Source: Liopterus haemorrhoidalis | Lineage: Eukaryota > Arthropoda > Insecta > Coleoptera > Dytiscidae | NCBI GenBank assembly: GCA_963971575.1 | Contig: OZ020611.1 | Location: 8,218,933 to 8,282,932, forward strand | Reading direction: 5' to 3' | Length of the DNA: 64,000 nucleotides | Part shown: one piece after another, positions 1 to 11,600 of the stretch | How positions within the stretch are numbered: the stretch's first letter is position 1 | How the letters are laid out: the number at the start of each line of letters is the position of its first letter | The notes under the pieces: generated by a model | What the model was told of the DNA's origin: nothing | Databases searched by the model: none | The model's input: the letters and a program-made list of their open reading frames with translations, nothing else | Program-made: the position numbers and the translations under genes

Positions 1-2186
1 AAGATGTATTAAGCGTTTTATGCTAAGTATATGTCTTGGAGATATTATACAATACAAAATACTCGCATACTCAGTAAATCTAGTACTATTAATGTTCTTC
101 AACATTACTACATATTAAAATGAGTTTTTGGTTATGTAACTAAAAGAACTGATGGTCGATTGACAAAAAACAACTCTGAATAGAGTAAACATGGTATAGT
201 TCAAGAGTATCCTGATGATGATCGATCGACAGAGAACTGATAAACAAATAAGTATCTACTTCACATACTATGTAACACCAATAACGTATTTGCTCTACTC
301 TTACCAATGTACGTCCGTAGTTTCTATCTTCATTTGTTATATTTGAATATATTCAGATAAACGTATGTTTTTGTATCTGAATTACTGGTGCGGCAGCAGT
401 GTCAAGGATGACTTAAACAGTCATATTTCTTTTTCAATATCCGAACGAATGGTATTGATTAATTTTGAGTACTTCCTCGCTTGAGCCATATGCTCTTTTT
501 ACCCGTGACCAACCCGTGGCCAACTTCTCCTCAAGTATACAGGAGAAACTGCAATGACAGGAGAGACGAGATTATAAAAGCATGAAAACAGTGGAACAGA
601 ATACTCAGCAAACGGCTAGCAAGCACTATTTAGAGTGAATTCTCTAGGGATGCATATATAGATTGACACAATTAACAGTCATGATAAAAAAATCTAACGT
701 TTCGCTCGATGCAATGAAATGTTTGTAGTCGCATTATAACACTGAATATATACAGCACAGTATATTAAGTAAAAATACTGCGATATTGCAAAATAATGAC
801 GAGATATTAAGCTTTCATTTGGTTAATAATAATACCAATAAAAATTCAATGAAAATCATGGTTAAAATATTCATAATGCTAGCAATTTTCAATTTAGGCT
901 TAGAATTAGTAGTAGTTTAGTTTATGAGTTATAGAACTGTATTCTATAGTTGACAAAAATCATCGTTACTTGGCAGTCGCTAATAGAATCGTGTTATTGG
1001 CAACGACAGAATAGATTTCTATTAATCATATCACCACTGAATTTGACATAGAATAAGTGGTTGTTTAATACTTAATAACACCATACTTACCCAACCGGTT
1101 AGCCATACTTAAATTCGGATAAACGTATGTATGTTTTTTACTCGCAGCAGCGGTAGTAGTGACTAGAGCAATACCCAATATGGGTATTGAAGACATAAAG
1201 GATGCCTAACTACACCTGATTTGTTAGTTAGTTGCCGACTTTGTTTCCTGTGATCGACAAGAGTGGCGTTTCAAAATCATAAAAACGAACCTTGCGCCAA
1301 ATAAAAAACGCAAAGAAGAATATGAGTACAGAAGATTTGACTAAGGAACTGTTTATGTAGTGGCGGTGATAAACGATATAAGTGGTGATATTAACGAAGC
1401 ATTGATATACAAAGCATTGATTTATATGTAAGTGTTAATAATGAAGCAACGGGCAGGGCTTAGGTTTGTGGCTGGGTAACGATAAAAGCATCGATAAGGA
1501 AAAATATGCATTTCTACGCTCTTATCGACAAAAAAATTGAACGTTGCAAGGGCAGCGAATTAATTGTAGAAATATTTGCATATATTTAAAAAGAAAAAAC
1601 GTGGATACTTCAAGTTATTGTATAAATGATGTACGCTATCTCGCTTAGTATTAATAAGATGTACGGAATGCTGATGTTTTCTAGTCAGACATTTTCCAAC
1701 ATACCATTTTGCAGCGTTTGAAGTTAATAATTCTTCTTCTAAATAATTTTTCAAAGCGGTTTACGTCAGTTAACAGCTAGAACTATACTATCATCAAATC
1801 TCCACCATTAAGACATAAAATTAAATAGGCTTTTTTAGTATTTATCGCCGCTTCAACAAAAACGCAACCTTGGGCAGGGATCCCACAACCCTTTTACATC
1901 GCTAGTCGAATTTGGTAACAAAAATATTTGATGGGTAATACTACCTTTTCCAATTTATGTTTCTCCATTCCTAAGTTCTGCCAAAGGGCTTCTTATCCTA
2001 TACAAATTACCTATTTTTACATTCGAGAATTTTCCATCGAGTGCTACATAGAAGCCTAAGGCGGTGTGGCGACAATGTGTTGGTAACGCTGGATAAGAAA
2101 ACAAAACATTATATTATCTAATTGTATGAAATTATAAAAAAGCAGCTTGTCGAAGAACAGATTTAGAACAATCTTTTAAAAAAATT
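1..2186. other. AT-rich stretch without a recognisable gene
   Basis: I see no supported gene here. Reading frames are short and the composition is AT-rich. Two diverged copies of a roughly 60-bp segment occur near 345-405 and 1115-1165, sharing a motif that reads ataaacgtatgt followed by a gcagcagcg-like run. This suggests an old dispersed repeat rather than a functional element. Confidence 0.6.
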
Positions 2187-2231
2187 GTTAGTTGTAAGTT
2201 TTGGCGAACAGCAACAATTGCTATTTGCGCG
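2187..2231 (-). repeat. LINE 3'-tail fragment (TAAC-tail family), diverged
   Basis: On the plus strand this reads gttagttgtaagttttggcg, followed by an agcaacaattgctatttgcg-type core. This is the reverse complement of the 3' end of the LINE family seen more fully at 17985-18735. The GGCG...CGC arms of the terminal hairpin are still recognisable. It is more diverged than the copies at 42.6, 49.7 and 61.4 kb, and no clear target-site duplication was found. Confidence 0.5.
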
Positions 2232-2486
2232 AAAAAATCAGTAAGACAAACTGATTTCAAATGAAAAGAGTACTACCAGAATTTTTCAGTAGATAATTTT
2301 TTCAAAACATATCGGATCTGTCAGTTCGCTGAAGAAATTAATTATCTTTATAATATATAATGTGGAATATCAAAATATATGCCTTGCAACGAAATTATTT
2401 AGATTGTAGATTAACGAACTATAAAAAATAACTAGGAGAAAATTTATTCATCATTTTTAAAAGTAACGGCAATTATAACCTATTAG

Positions 2487-2516
2487 AAGTGGTACATATA
2501 TTAATATGTACCACTT
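2487..2516. repeat. 30-bp near-perfect hairpin
   Basis: A 13-bp inverted repeat (aagtggtacatat and atatgtaccactt) surrounds a 4-base loop. It sits in gene-free DNA, so no transcriptional role can be assigned. It may be the core of an old fold-back element. Confidence 0.7.
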
Positions 2517-3634
2517 ATGTGCCTTTATTTTATATTATAATTACAATTTTAATTTATATGTTTAGGTTTAAGTATTTATTTATGTATTTATGTAAGAATT
2601 GGGCATTGCCTGCCTGTAATATATGCAATAAATAAAAAAAAAAAATTAGATCTCTATTGGATCGAATGTTTGCTACTAACATGGCAATTCGAACTTTGGA
2701 TACAACAGTTCATACTATGTTTGAAAGGCCGAAACTTTCTCAAAAGTTACGTATTCAAGTTGTTCTACGGTATCCAACTAATCTCTTGCCACATATTTTC
2801 CATTTATATATAAGTTTAAGAAAATTATATTTGCTGTTACGCCTAAATTATCCCAGATATTCTAGTTTTTTTATCTGGTTCGTTATTGGGGTTCTTCTTT
2901 CATATTTAGAACTACTTCATTCTTGACCATATCGACGAAATGACCATCAGTCTCTTTTAAATATAAATAAATTAAAAAACGAAATTGATTTTCAAAAAAT
3001 TCTTGTTTTTCTGCGATTGCAGTAAAAAATCAGTCCACAAAATACTTTCCTAGATATTTAGCATTCTGTACCTATGTGGGCTTCGTTCACCTAATACATT
3101 AAGTGCAAAACAAGCGGATCACCATTATTTTCTTAATATTTTTATATATAAAGTAAAATTACTTATAGAATACATAAGAGATGAATTTTGACAGTTTCAG
3201 TATTATTCTTCATTACTTCTTTCTTTAATAATTATGCCATTAAGCGAAGAAGATTCTGCTACGGTCATAGTTCTTGTTCAGGACGGTCGAATTATGCATT
3301 ACATCGCAAGGACAATTTGCATAAGCCTATCTACTGTACAGCAAACTCTAAACCGATTTAGCTTAACTGGAAGGTCGAGCATAAGCTAGATTCTAGTAGC
3401 ATAACAAAAGAATCCTTGCAAGACGACCGCTTTATAAAAATGCAGAACAGGCAAACTAATGCAATACCTCAAAAAATATCTTTTTGAGACATGTGATACA
3501 ATATAAGTGTATGTAGAGTTCAGAGAATGTTGGAAGAAGTTGGTTTAAGTGCAAACAGACCAGCACCTGGACCCAAACTTCTTACACGGCCACAGGTAGC
3601 TATGCTGTAATTTGCCCGAGATCATACCTTGTGG

Positions 3635-4567
3635 TAGGGATGGGAAAAAGTATCGATATATCTAAAACATCGATGTTTTTACCATCGATAGTCAGATGGT
3701 GATAGTATCGATAAAACATCGATGTCTACTACTGATGTCGAGATTTAAACTTTGAAATTTAAAAACTACTGCTAAAGCGCTGGAATCTTAAAATTTAAAT
3801 TTTTATAAATATTGGTACACAAAATATATGCGCCATCTATTGTGGTATAACAATACTAATAGTGTTAGTTCTTATTCTTATTCTGAAAAAAATAAGAAGA
3901 AACTTATAATTTTTGCAAACAATGCCAACGACCAACGACTCCAACAAACTTGTTGCTTTTTGAGTTTTGTTGACACTTTCCCAGTTGTTATTCCTCCAAT
4001 CCCTGGAATTACCGTATTGGGAAATATAATTATAATATATTTATTAATAAAACTATTATTAGGATTATTATATTGTAATGTTAGTGTAAAATTAATATTA
4101 GGATTGCTATGTTAGTGTTAGAAACAAATTTAATATGTATTTCAACTTAAAAAAGTGAAAAAAAATGTATATGACAGTATGTTATTTTTATGTTAAATAA
4201 TATAAAATTAACATTAAGATTACTATATTAGTATTATAATAAAATGCAATATTTTCTTTTAGAAATGTAAAAATAGGAACAAATTAGGATTATTATTTTG
4301 GGTAATGTTAATGTGAAATTTATTACTATTAAAAAAGAATATTTCTATTTAAAAATCTAATAAATGCTTTTTGTGTATATATTGTGTATATATATGTTTG
4401 TTTTTTTTTCGTATTTTATCTTTACATTATTAAATATATAATTTAAATAAATAGCTTTTTTTAATATTAATAAAACATCGATGTTTTTCCTTCGATGTTT
4501 TTTAAACATCGATAGTAAGCGCCGATTGTAACATCTTAAACATCGATGTTTTGCCTTCGATGTATAA
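3635..4567. mobile_element. non-autonomous hAT-like element inserted in the Tc1 relic
   Basis: The element begins TAGGGATGGGAAAA, the kind of terminus seen in many insect hAT elements, directly where the Tc1 reading frame breaks off. The frame resumes near 4568. Both ends carry subterminal copies of the palindrome AAAACATCGATGTTTT or close variants (about 3664, 3713, 4472, 4538). The middle is AT-rich and encodes nothing recognisable. The matching CCCATCCCTA end is missing, so the 3' end is damaged or lost. I could not confirm an 8-bp target duplication. The hAT assignment is inference from the 5' terminus. Confidence 0.55.
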
Positions 4568-4836
4568 CCGCACCTGGTCGACTAACGATCAATGGAGCAC
4601 TATACTCTTCATTAATGGTCTAGGTTTTGCCTCAATTCACCGTACGGAACAGAACGAGTGTACAAACGTGATCCAGCACTTTTCGGAGTGCACTTTCAAA
4701 CCACAAGTCGGTCATGGTGGAGGCTCGGAAATTGTATAAGCATTAATAACAACGGAGACACGTTGTGAGCTGGTTTTGTGTAAAACGGGACTATGACGGC
4801 AGAACGACATATTGGGGAAGTTTTGGCCAATCATAT

Positions 4837-5379
4837 TGTCACGTGGGTGGTTTGATTGAGACACAACTCCAGGTTTCAACTATACAATTTATTAAATATG
4901 TATATCACATTTACAATATATGGTTTAAATTTGTCCATGGAGTTGGGGAAGTCTTCGGTCCACCCCGTGTTGGCCAGGATCGGCTTGGACCTATCTCTTA
5001 GGCGGGGGCTACCCATCCGGGAGTCGAAGAGCCTGAAGACCTCTTCTTCCACTCACATGGTGACTACTTGCTTGGCTTCACCCGCAGTACAAATATCTGG
5101 CGTCAGTGTTTTGGTCGTCACCGTGTGGACTAATACGTGCAGAGGAGTTGGCTATGTTCTACTGCCTCCATATTCTGTGACATCCTTTTGTAACCGAAGG
5201 TTAACCCAGTTCCAATATTCATTCGTCATGACAAATATCTCCTCATTACGAAAATGCGGCGTATGCATTTCGTAATCAGACCACATACGTCAGACTCTGA
5301 CAAAAACTTTTTTAAACAGACAGCTGACCGTCACAATGTCTAGATGTCGTAATCCTGACCTAGGATTACCTATGTGACA
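4837..5379 (-). mobile_element. solo LTR, copy 1 (TGTCAC...GTGACA family)
   Basis: A 543-bp block starts TGTCAC and ends GTGACA, flanked on both sides by ATAT (4833-4836 and 5380-5383), as expected for a solo LTR left after recombination. Read on the minus strand, it has an AATAAA-type signal near its 3' end. It is shared with 44271-44830 (opposite orientation) and 60899-61526. It sits inside the Tc1 relic, whose reading frame continues on the far side. Reading frames within it are fortuitous. LTR identity is inferred from ends, duplication and copy number, because no internal gag-pol is present. Confidence 0.75.
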
Positions 5380-5628
5380 ATATTATTCCATTTGCCTCAT
5401 TTATTAGCGACAGTTTTAAATTATTATACGATAATGAAAGACCATACCTAGCAATACGTGTTTCTGAGTACTTTTCTACGGACACCCAGAGCATTAACTG
5501 GCCAGGATTTTTTTTTTTTTTTGAGCTAGACCAATAGAACATGTATACAGTATGTTGAGAAAACTCTTTGGAGAACTAAAAGTAGCTCCAACATTTCTTC
5601 AAGGAATTAGAGTGGCGCAGCCAGAAGA

Positions 5629-6148
5629 ATGTTGACGCAAGGGAGAGGATTTCCTGTCAGAACTAACAATCCTTGGTGCAAAACTAGGCGGCTCTGGTTA
5701 ACAATATAAAGTACCTGATCAGTTGGCATCAGTACCATACCAAGCTTGAGTTATCCATTCTAGATAGATAGACAATTCCGGATTTAGTCCCAATCTTTCG
5801 AGGACTTATCGGTCGTAATTATGATTAACTGTCTTTGTGGTTCAAATATTTTACGCACAATCTGCTGTCAAAAAACAAATGAGTATTCCTTTCTTGGGGC
5901 GGAGTGAATTTTTATGGTTTTATTCTTCATTCTGGCTTTTAGTTTCAGAGAATATTCATAATAAATTCACAGATTCAGGACTCACCAGTTTCGCATAAAA
6001 TTTGATTGCAGAACGCTGCTCAATCTTATGTTCAGTTTTTGTGCCACACCATTGAAACATTCACTCGCAAGTTTTCGCAGAACCTTACGTATTAATGCTA
6101 TCGAGTTGAAACTTGAGCAGAACATAGGTGAGGGATGCATGTCAAGAA
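5629..6148 (-). repeat. inverted-repeat partner 1, mariner-like HTH remnant
   Basis: This roughly 520-bp block is the reverse complement of 9119-9700 with indels. On its minus strand, near 5960-6060, a frame reads EQRSAIKFYAKLVSPES, resembling the start of the helix-turn-helix domain of mariner transposases. The rest shows no coding signal. The two blocks lie about 3 kb apart head-to-head. The mariner assignment is tentative; the repeat relationship is seen directly. Confidence 0.6.
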
Positions 6149-6593
6149 TGTTCCCAAAGATTATATTCTCCTGTTAATTGGAAGCATGGATCGAAGTATT
6201 CAGGTAATAATAAGAGCAAGAAGTGGTTACACAAAGTGCTTAAAATGATTCATTCCATATTTCCTCTTCAATAAAACTTTTAAATAAAAATGTAAAAAAT
6301 GAGAAATATTTAAATAACTTAATATAATTTTTTCATTAATTAATGGTATTATTGTCGTATCCTCAGACCTTGCTTTATATAAAAATATTCCTTAATTTAT
6401 TTAAAATATAATAATTACAACTGTACAAAAATAAAAATATATCAAGATTCCGAAACGAGAAAAAATTTACACTTTACATAATTAATTTTTTATGTTCATC
6501 ACTAACAATTGGCTTCGGCTCTACTTTTGAGCTTCGACATCGACGAGTTCAGCCTAGTATAATATTTGTAACTGGGAACGAATTTACTATTAG
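6149..6593. other. no gene seen
   Basis: AT-rich sequence between a repeat block and a LINE-tail insertion. I see nothing supportable in it. Confidence 0.6.
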
Positions 6594-6652
6594 TTAGTTA
6601 GTTAATTACTGTCGCGTAACTACGAGAGCTATTTGCGCCTAACACAGCCCAT
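6594..6652 (-). repeat. LINE 3'-tail micro-insertion, 59 bp
   Basis: The insert carries ttagttag repeats, a diverged core and the gctatttgcgcctaacacag segment of the LINE 3' end. It is flanked by gaatttactattag (6580-6593) and gaatttgctgttag (6653-6666), a 12/14 target-site duplication. That marks it as an extremely 5'-truncated retrotransposed copy. Confidence 0.7.
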
Positions 6653-8101
6653 GAATTTGCTGTTAGAATAATAACATGAGACGTATACAGTTTGAAAGTT
6701 TCCAAAATTTTTCTATGTTGGTTCATAAAAACCAGTATCCTTATTTTTATACAAAAGTTAGTCAAAATATTAGCGCACAACATCTATGAATATTAGCGCT
6801 GATCACAGTACATTTACATATCTAAATAAACGCTACAAGAAAAAAACAAATGCGTAGAAAAACGCAATTAAGTTAGATAGAAAAATATTCCAAAATCGGA
6901 ACAGTTGTGTGGATGATGAAAGAAGCATTCATACGTAAAACAAATTGTTCAATTCTTTCAAGAAGAAAAGCTACCTGTTCACAGGAACTTAAACAACAGG
7001 TGAATTGCTTAATCGCCGTAATCGCTTGATGTATCACCGTTTGACTGTTTTCTATTCCTACATCTCGAAATTTCGATGAAAGGAACACAATGTGGTGACA
7101 TCTTAGTCGTCCAAAACGTCATTACGTGGGTCCTCAATGCTATACTAACAGACAACCTCCACAAATCAATGCAGGCACTTGTTGATCAGGCCCAACGTTA
7201 AATTGACGCGGAAGGAATATATTTTAAATAAAAATAAATATATTTTTGCCCCTACAATTCTCATTTTATTTTATGTTGCTTCAGTCTGGTTTCAGTTAAA
7301 ACACAGTGTGTGTATCACCGCACGTCGCAAAGACGTACAGAAACAGAAGATGGTCAGAATATTACAAGGTTGTAGAGAAAATAGGACCTGGAAGACCATA
7401 GGCTCGCTAACGTGAGGAATTTTTTTATTTTGTTTTTTATTGCGTAATGGTTCGATTTCAGAAATTTTTAAGTCGCAACAACAGCTGAGATTACCGGTTT
7501 TACGTGCCCTCTGAAGCACGCCACATATTCCCGAATCTTAATTTAGAAATACAGGTACTCATTCGGAGTGGTCGTACGGTCACAGCAACCTTTTTTTATG
7601 AAAAAGCTTTCTGTCAATATTGTCAGTATCATGATCCTACACTTACAAAACGAATGAGCTGTCCACTACGCTATTGCAACGGCTATCTCAGTAAATGATT
7701 CGTAGTTATATTTAAGGAGCTATTTTGGATGGCAGCGAGCAAGCTACGAATTGTCTTGATGATCCAGAACGTTTGAAATTAATGACACAAGAAATGAAAA
7801 AGAAAAACGCCATAAAAACGGAGTGAATATGAATGCTGCTTGAAAATATTACACCAGCTTTCGTTTATCTTCTGATTCAGCAGTTATTGAAGAATCAAGG
7901 TCACCCTTAATAGCGGCTTTTACACACATACGGTTTCCACAAATACCTGAGAGCCAACGATTTTTTTCCCGTGAAGGAGCGTAAAGGTTATTGCAGGCGT
8001 TTGGAATTTTACTGCCTTTGTGCTCACAATATTTCTTGTGTAAAAATGGGCACAGCTAGCACGTTAAATCGTGTGTGTGTAAAGACTGCTATTCTATAGC
8101 A
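6653..8101. other. no gene seen
   Basis: Several frames of 60-78 codons on both strands overlap each other and show no recognisable domain. I treat this as non-coding. Confidence 0.55.
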
Positions 8102-8449
8102 TAATGGTTCCCAAACTTTTTCGGTTCCCGGCGCCTTTAATGTATTAAAATTTTTCCGCGGCACCCAAAGTCAATACGTTGGTCTAATTTTTCCATGTTA
8201 TTTTAATAGACAGGTGAAAATATGAAAATACAAGTGATGACCTAAAACAAAGGGTTTTCCGCGGCACCCAAAGTCAATACGTTGTTCTAATTTTTCCATG
8301 TTATTTTAATAGACAGGTGAAAATATGAAAATACCAAGTGATGATCTTAAAAAAAAAACCTGGTCTAAAAAACTATCTGGGTCTGGGTCTAACTCACGCA
8401 GGCTTCGCGGCGCCCCTGTAGCCCAGCCAGGGCGCACAGTTTGGGGCTG
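8102..8449. mobile_element. hAT-type MITE with internal tandem duplication
   Basis: The left end reads taatggttcccaaacttttt. The right end reads ggcgcacagtttggggctg, the kind of G/C-rich termini found in hAT elements. Flanks ctatagca (8094-8101) and ctgtagca (8450-8457) match at 7 of 8 positions, fitting an 8-bp hAT target duplication. A ~106-bp internal segment beginning ttttccgcggcacccaaag is present twice in tandem. It encodes no transposase. Both 65-78-codon frames crossing it are shadows. Confidence 0.65.
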
Positions 8450-9118
8450 CTGTAGCAGATGTTTTCCCTTTGTCTCTAAAAATGAAGAACACGTTAAAAA
8501 CACAATGTTTTTAAAGTTTTGAAGAGGAAATACAGTTTTCAAGTTGATCTGTTACAACTTACTAGTACTTATTAAGTGATATACGCTGCACAGCTTACTG
8601 AAATTGAAGAATTTACTAAAAAACAAAGTAATAACTACAACATATATGTGTACAAGTCCAGTAACTCCTCAAATGGAGCAGAGTTTCAATAAAATGTTGC
8701 CATCTGGTAGCTTTTTTCCAGTTTTTCTTAACAGAATCTTATTAACAATATTCAGTAACTAAAAAACTTCACTCAAAAATTGGTAGTAAACGTAAATTTA
8801 AATATTTTCAGAGAGACATTCAAATGTGTTTTGGTAATATCCAAATATTTGTTATTGATATAATTAAAGAACAAAAATAACGACTGAATAAGATCAAGTA
8901 CAGCCTATCCACGTTGTTTATGATAACTCATAATCTCAAATATTAAAAAATAATCTAACAAAATGTGCCTGATTAGATTGTTACTATTACCCACACATTC
9001 TCTCAGATAAAACATATACAAACGAACAAGGCCATCGTTTGAAAATGAACAGATTTGGGAACGTACGAGGTAAGTAAAAAGTAAAAAGACTGTAGGGGTG
9101 AAAGTACACCAGTCCAGA
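8450..9118. other. no gene seen
   Basis: AT-rich sequence with only short, unconvincing frames between a MITE and a repeat block. Confidence 0.55.
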
Positions 9119-9700
9119 CATGCATCCCTCACCTATGTTCTGTTCAAGTTTCAACTCGATTGCATTAATATGTAAGATTCTGCAAAAACTTGCATGTTTC
9201 AGTGGTGTGGCTCAAAAACTGACCAACAAAAGATTGAGCAGCGGTCTGCAATCAAACTTTATGCGAAACTGGTGATGATTCCTGAATCTGTGAATATATT
9301 CTAAATATTTCCTGAAACTAAACGCCAGAATGAAGAGTAACACCATAAAAATTCACTTCGCCCCAAGAGAGGAAGAACAAAGCCAAAATAAAATCGATGC
9401 CCATTTGTTTTTTGACAATAGATTGTGCATTAAGTATTTGAACCACAAAGACAGTTAATCAAAATTACTACCGACAAGTCCTCGAAAGGTTAAGACTAAA
9501 TCCGGAATTTTCAATCTATCGCTATCTAGACTCCATCGGACAACTCAAGCATGGTACGGTACTGATGATACAGGTATGGTCAAGCATGGTATGGTACAGG
9601 TTAGGCACTTTATATTGCTAGCCAGAACCGCTTAGTTTTTCACCAAGGATTGCTAGTCCTGACATGAAATCATCTTCCTTGTTTCAACGTTGCTAACCCT
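9119..9700 (+). repeat. inverted-repeat partner 2, mariner-like HTH remnant
   Basis: Reverse-complement copy of 5629-6148. Near 9200-9290 a plus-strand frame reads KIEQRSAIKLYAKLV..PES, the same mariner-like helix-turn-helix start as its partner. A short duplication (caagcatggtatggtac-like, 9545-9600) is present only in this copy. No full transposase remains. Confidence 0.6.
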
Positions 9701-10035
9701 GGACAATGCAGTTAAACCGCTGTAGCCGTAAGTGTCAAGAATTACAGGTAAGCCTCTGGCGCCTAGCTCAAATTATGTGATATTTAGCCAAAGGCGGAAA
9801 CCCCAACAGAAAACCAGGGCAGATTCGTAGGCCTAATGGTAGCAACCCTACCAACGAAATTGGGTGCTGTAGAGTAATAACAAGCAAGCCTAAAACCCAA
9901 TTACCCGAGACCCAAAGAGTACGAAACCGCACAGACCTTAAAAATATGAAATCGTGCTGTAGCATTGGATAAGATCTAAGGACATTCTAAGTTCATATCT
10001 GGAGGAGAAAAGTGCAGGACAGAGTTTCTTGGAGA
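9701..10035. other. no gene seen
   Basis: Slightly higher GC than its neighbourhood. A minus-strand frame of 65 codons (9768-9965) has no recognisable domain and is not called. Confidence 0.5.
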
Positions 10036-10370
10036 ACTATTTTAAAGGATGCCAAAGCTCATACTAGGTTGTACAGCCAAGAAGAGAGAGATAGTCCTCG
10101 AAAGACACGATATATGTTTTCTGTGGTTTCTCAGCTCCCTTATTCCTTCGATCTATGTCCATGTGACTTTTTTCTATTTCCAAGAATTATAGTCCACCTC
10201 ATGGGCAGTCTTGGTACTGTGGACAATATCCAAAATATTGTAGCCAATCACTTAAAGGCAATTCAAATTCCGAGGTTCCAGAACCACTTCCATGGATGGG
10301 AGAAATTTCTCAGTCAGTGATTACTTTGCAAAGGGAACTACTTCGAGAGAAACAATATCGTTTCATAGTC
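10036..10370 (+). pseudogene. mariner transposase C-terminal relic
   Basis: The frame contains KDAKAHT, corresponding to the DNAxxHT second catalytic Asp block. It is followed by LPYSFDLCPCDFFLFPR (10137-10190), matching the SPDLAPxDFFLFP third-Asp block of mariner transposases. The sequence then runs to a GNYFERNN-like C-terminus after the stop at 10318-10320. The N-terminal half and both inverted terminal repeats are not visible. It is a truncated, inactive remnant. Class DD34D is likely, but spacing is distorted by decay. Confidence 0.75.
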
Positions 10371-10657
10371 ACGTTATCCACAAAAATTGTTACAGAAACA
10401 GTCTCATTACTTGCTTTACACACCTCGTGTAACAAGTTTTCGTCTAAAAATTCGTAGAACAGTCCAGCGAATTTGTTTATAGTTTGTTAATAAATTTAAA
10501 TATTTTATATCAATCTTAAATATATATTTAACGCAGCACCAATGCCTACTAGCACATATCCCAGACCATTTACTTTCGAATAAAACCACGATAATAGAAC
10601 GGAATTTTTTGTATAGAAAACTTTTATTACAAAAATAAAATAAAAATAATATAACGG

Positions 10658-10916
10658 TATATCGCGGGTGACCTGGCAATACCTCCTATCTGCATAAATA
10701 GAAATTTAATGGAGAGGTAAAAAACTGCTTTATGTCAGCCGTTTATGCGTAGTTTTAGATAAAAGGTAATGCTTTGTACGAAGTTTAGACCTTAAATATT
10801 TTTCTTTTTTAAGCAGTATTGTCACAACTTGTGCACTAATACGTGGATTACAATGCAAACCAAGAACTTATTTTCGCTAAAAATTGTAGAAGTATTGCCA
10901 GGTCACTAGCGATATA
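10658..10916. mobile_element. 259-bp element with 25-bp terminal inverted repeats
   Basis: The left end tatatcgcgggtgacctggc (10658-) matches the reverse complement of the right end (10892-10916) at 23 of 25 positions. Internal sequence shows no coding capacity. Superfamily is unclear because no decisive target duplication was found. A 65-codon minus-strand frame ends in its right terminus and is probably fortuitous. Confidence 0.6.
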
Positions 10917-11298
10917 GGCCACCAAGGCCGTTGCTTTTATTGATAACCGCTTCCCATTTTTTAACTGTCTTTGGGTTGTTTCCTTCAGTGCAAATATTGG
11001 ATAAAATTTCAAAGCAGTGCCGCAAACAACATGGAAGATATTCTATTTTCTCCAATATGAATTGGCAAGGTAAATTAACTGCCAACCTATAAGGTGTGCA
11101 CAAACGTATTAACCTTTTTCAGAGCACTCTGATTTTTTCATTTATTAAAGTTTTATCTTAAATTAAAACAATTATTTAAAATAAAATAAATTATACTCCT
11201 ATCTTTTTGTGTTATTGAAGGATTCGTACCGAAGTATATGGATCGTCGCACGTCACGATTTAATGCTACACAACTTCGCAAAGCAGTATTGAACACGA

Positions 11299-11600
11299 TG
11301 AGTGAAGAAAAATTTTATACTCGACATTGTATTCGGTTGTATGTCCAACAAAGTTAAAACGTTGCTAAAACATGCGAATCGCTTTGCTCTGCTCTTGGTG
11401 AAGATCTTGTTTCAAAATGTTTGAAATATTGGTTTGAACATTTTAAAACTGATAATTTCCAACCATACTCTGGAAACAAGCGAAGATTGAAGGCGAATCA
11501 TTTGCAAAGTAATATTGAATGAAAATCCGTTACAGACTCAGTATCTCAGAAAGTGACAATATAAACAATAAAAACTCAGCATTGACAATTGAAAATATCT
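11299..11600 (+). pseudogene. mariner transposase N-terminal relic
   Basis: After a stop, the frame reads NVAKTCESLCSALGED followed by KYWFEHFKTDNF (11355-11465), the paired helix-turn-helix segment of mariner transposases. An NENPLQTQYLRK stretch follows at 11515-11560, equivalent to the ENPxQTxxELA linker. Stops and frameshifts are frequent. Downstream sequence to about 11.9 kb may contain eroded catalytic sequence, but I cannot align it confidently. The fragment is unrelated to the C-terminal relic at 10036-10370, which lies upstream of it. Confidence 0.75.

Larger units (their letters stand above)
3234..5640 (+). pseudogene. Tc1-like transposase relic, split by two insertions
   Basis: This is a decayed IS630/Tc1-type transposase of the cut-and-paste class that inserts at TA. 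It starts at an ATG (3234) with a helix-turn-helix region of 51 codons (MPLSEEDSATVIVLVQDG...), ending in a stop at 3387-3389. It continues in other frames with a VQRMLEEVGL...GPKLLTRPQ segment (about 3500-3600) that is typical of the second DNA-binding domain. The catalytic core resumes at about 4568 with a TNDQWSTILF-like block. It resumes again after 5384 with LLYDNERPYLAIRV (second catalytic Asp block, 5430-5480) and PIEHVYSMLRK (5530-5570). A hAT-like element and a solo LTR interrupt it. Many frameshifts and stops make it non-functional. The family call is firm; the 3' boundary is approximate. Confidence 0.85.

Noticed and set aside
2657..2926. 89-codon frame with non-ATG start
   Set aside because: No recognisable domain, AT-driven hydrophobic tail, no splice or regulatory context.
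7179..7415. 78-codon frame with a faint resemblance to the LINE YxxxVW block
   Set aside because: The similarity is limited to a few residues, and none of the neighbouring LINE blocks is present.
10906..11103. 65-codon minus-strand frame (MCTPYRLAVNLPCQF...)
   Set aside because: Runs into the terminal repeat of a short element. No domain or partner exon found.
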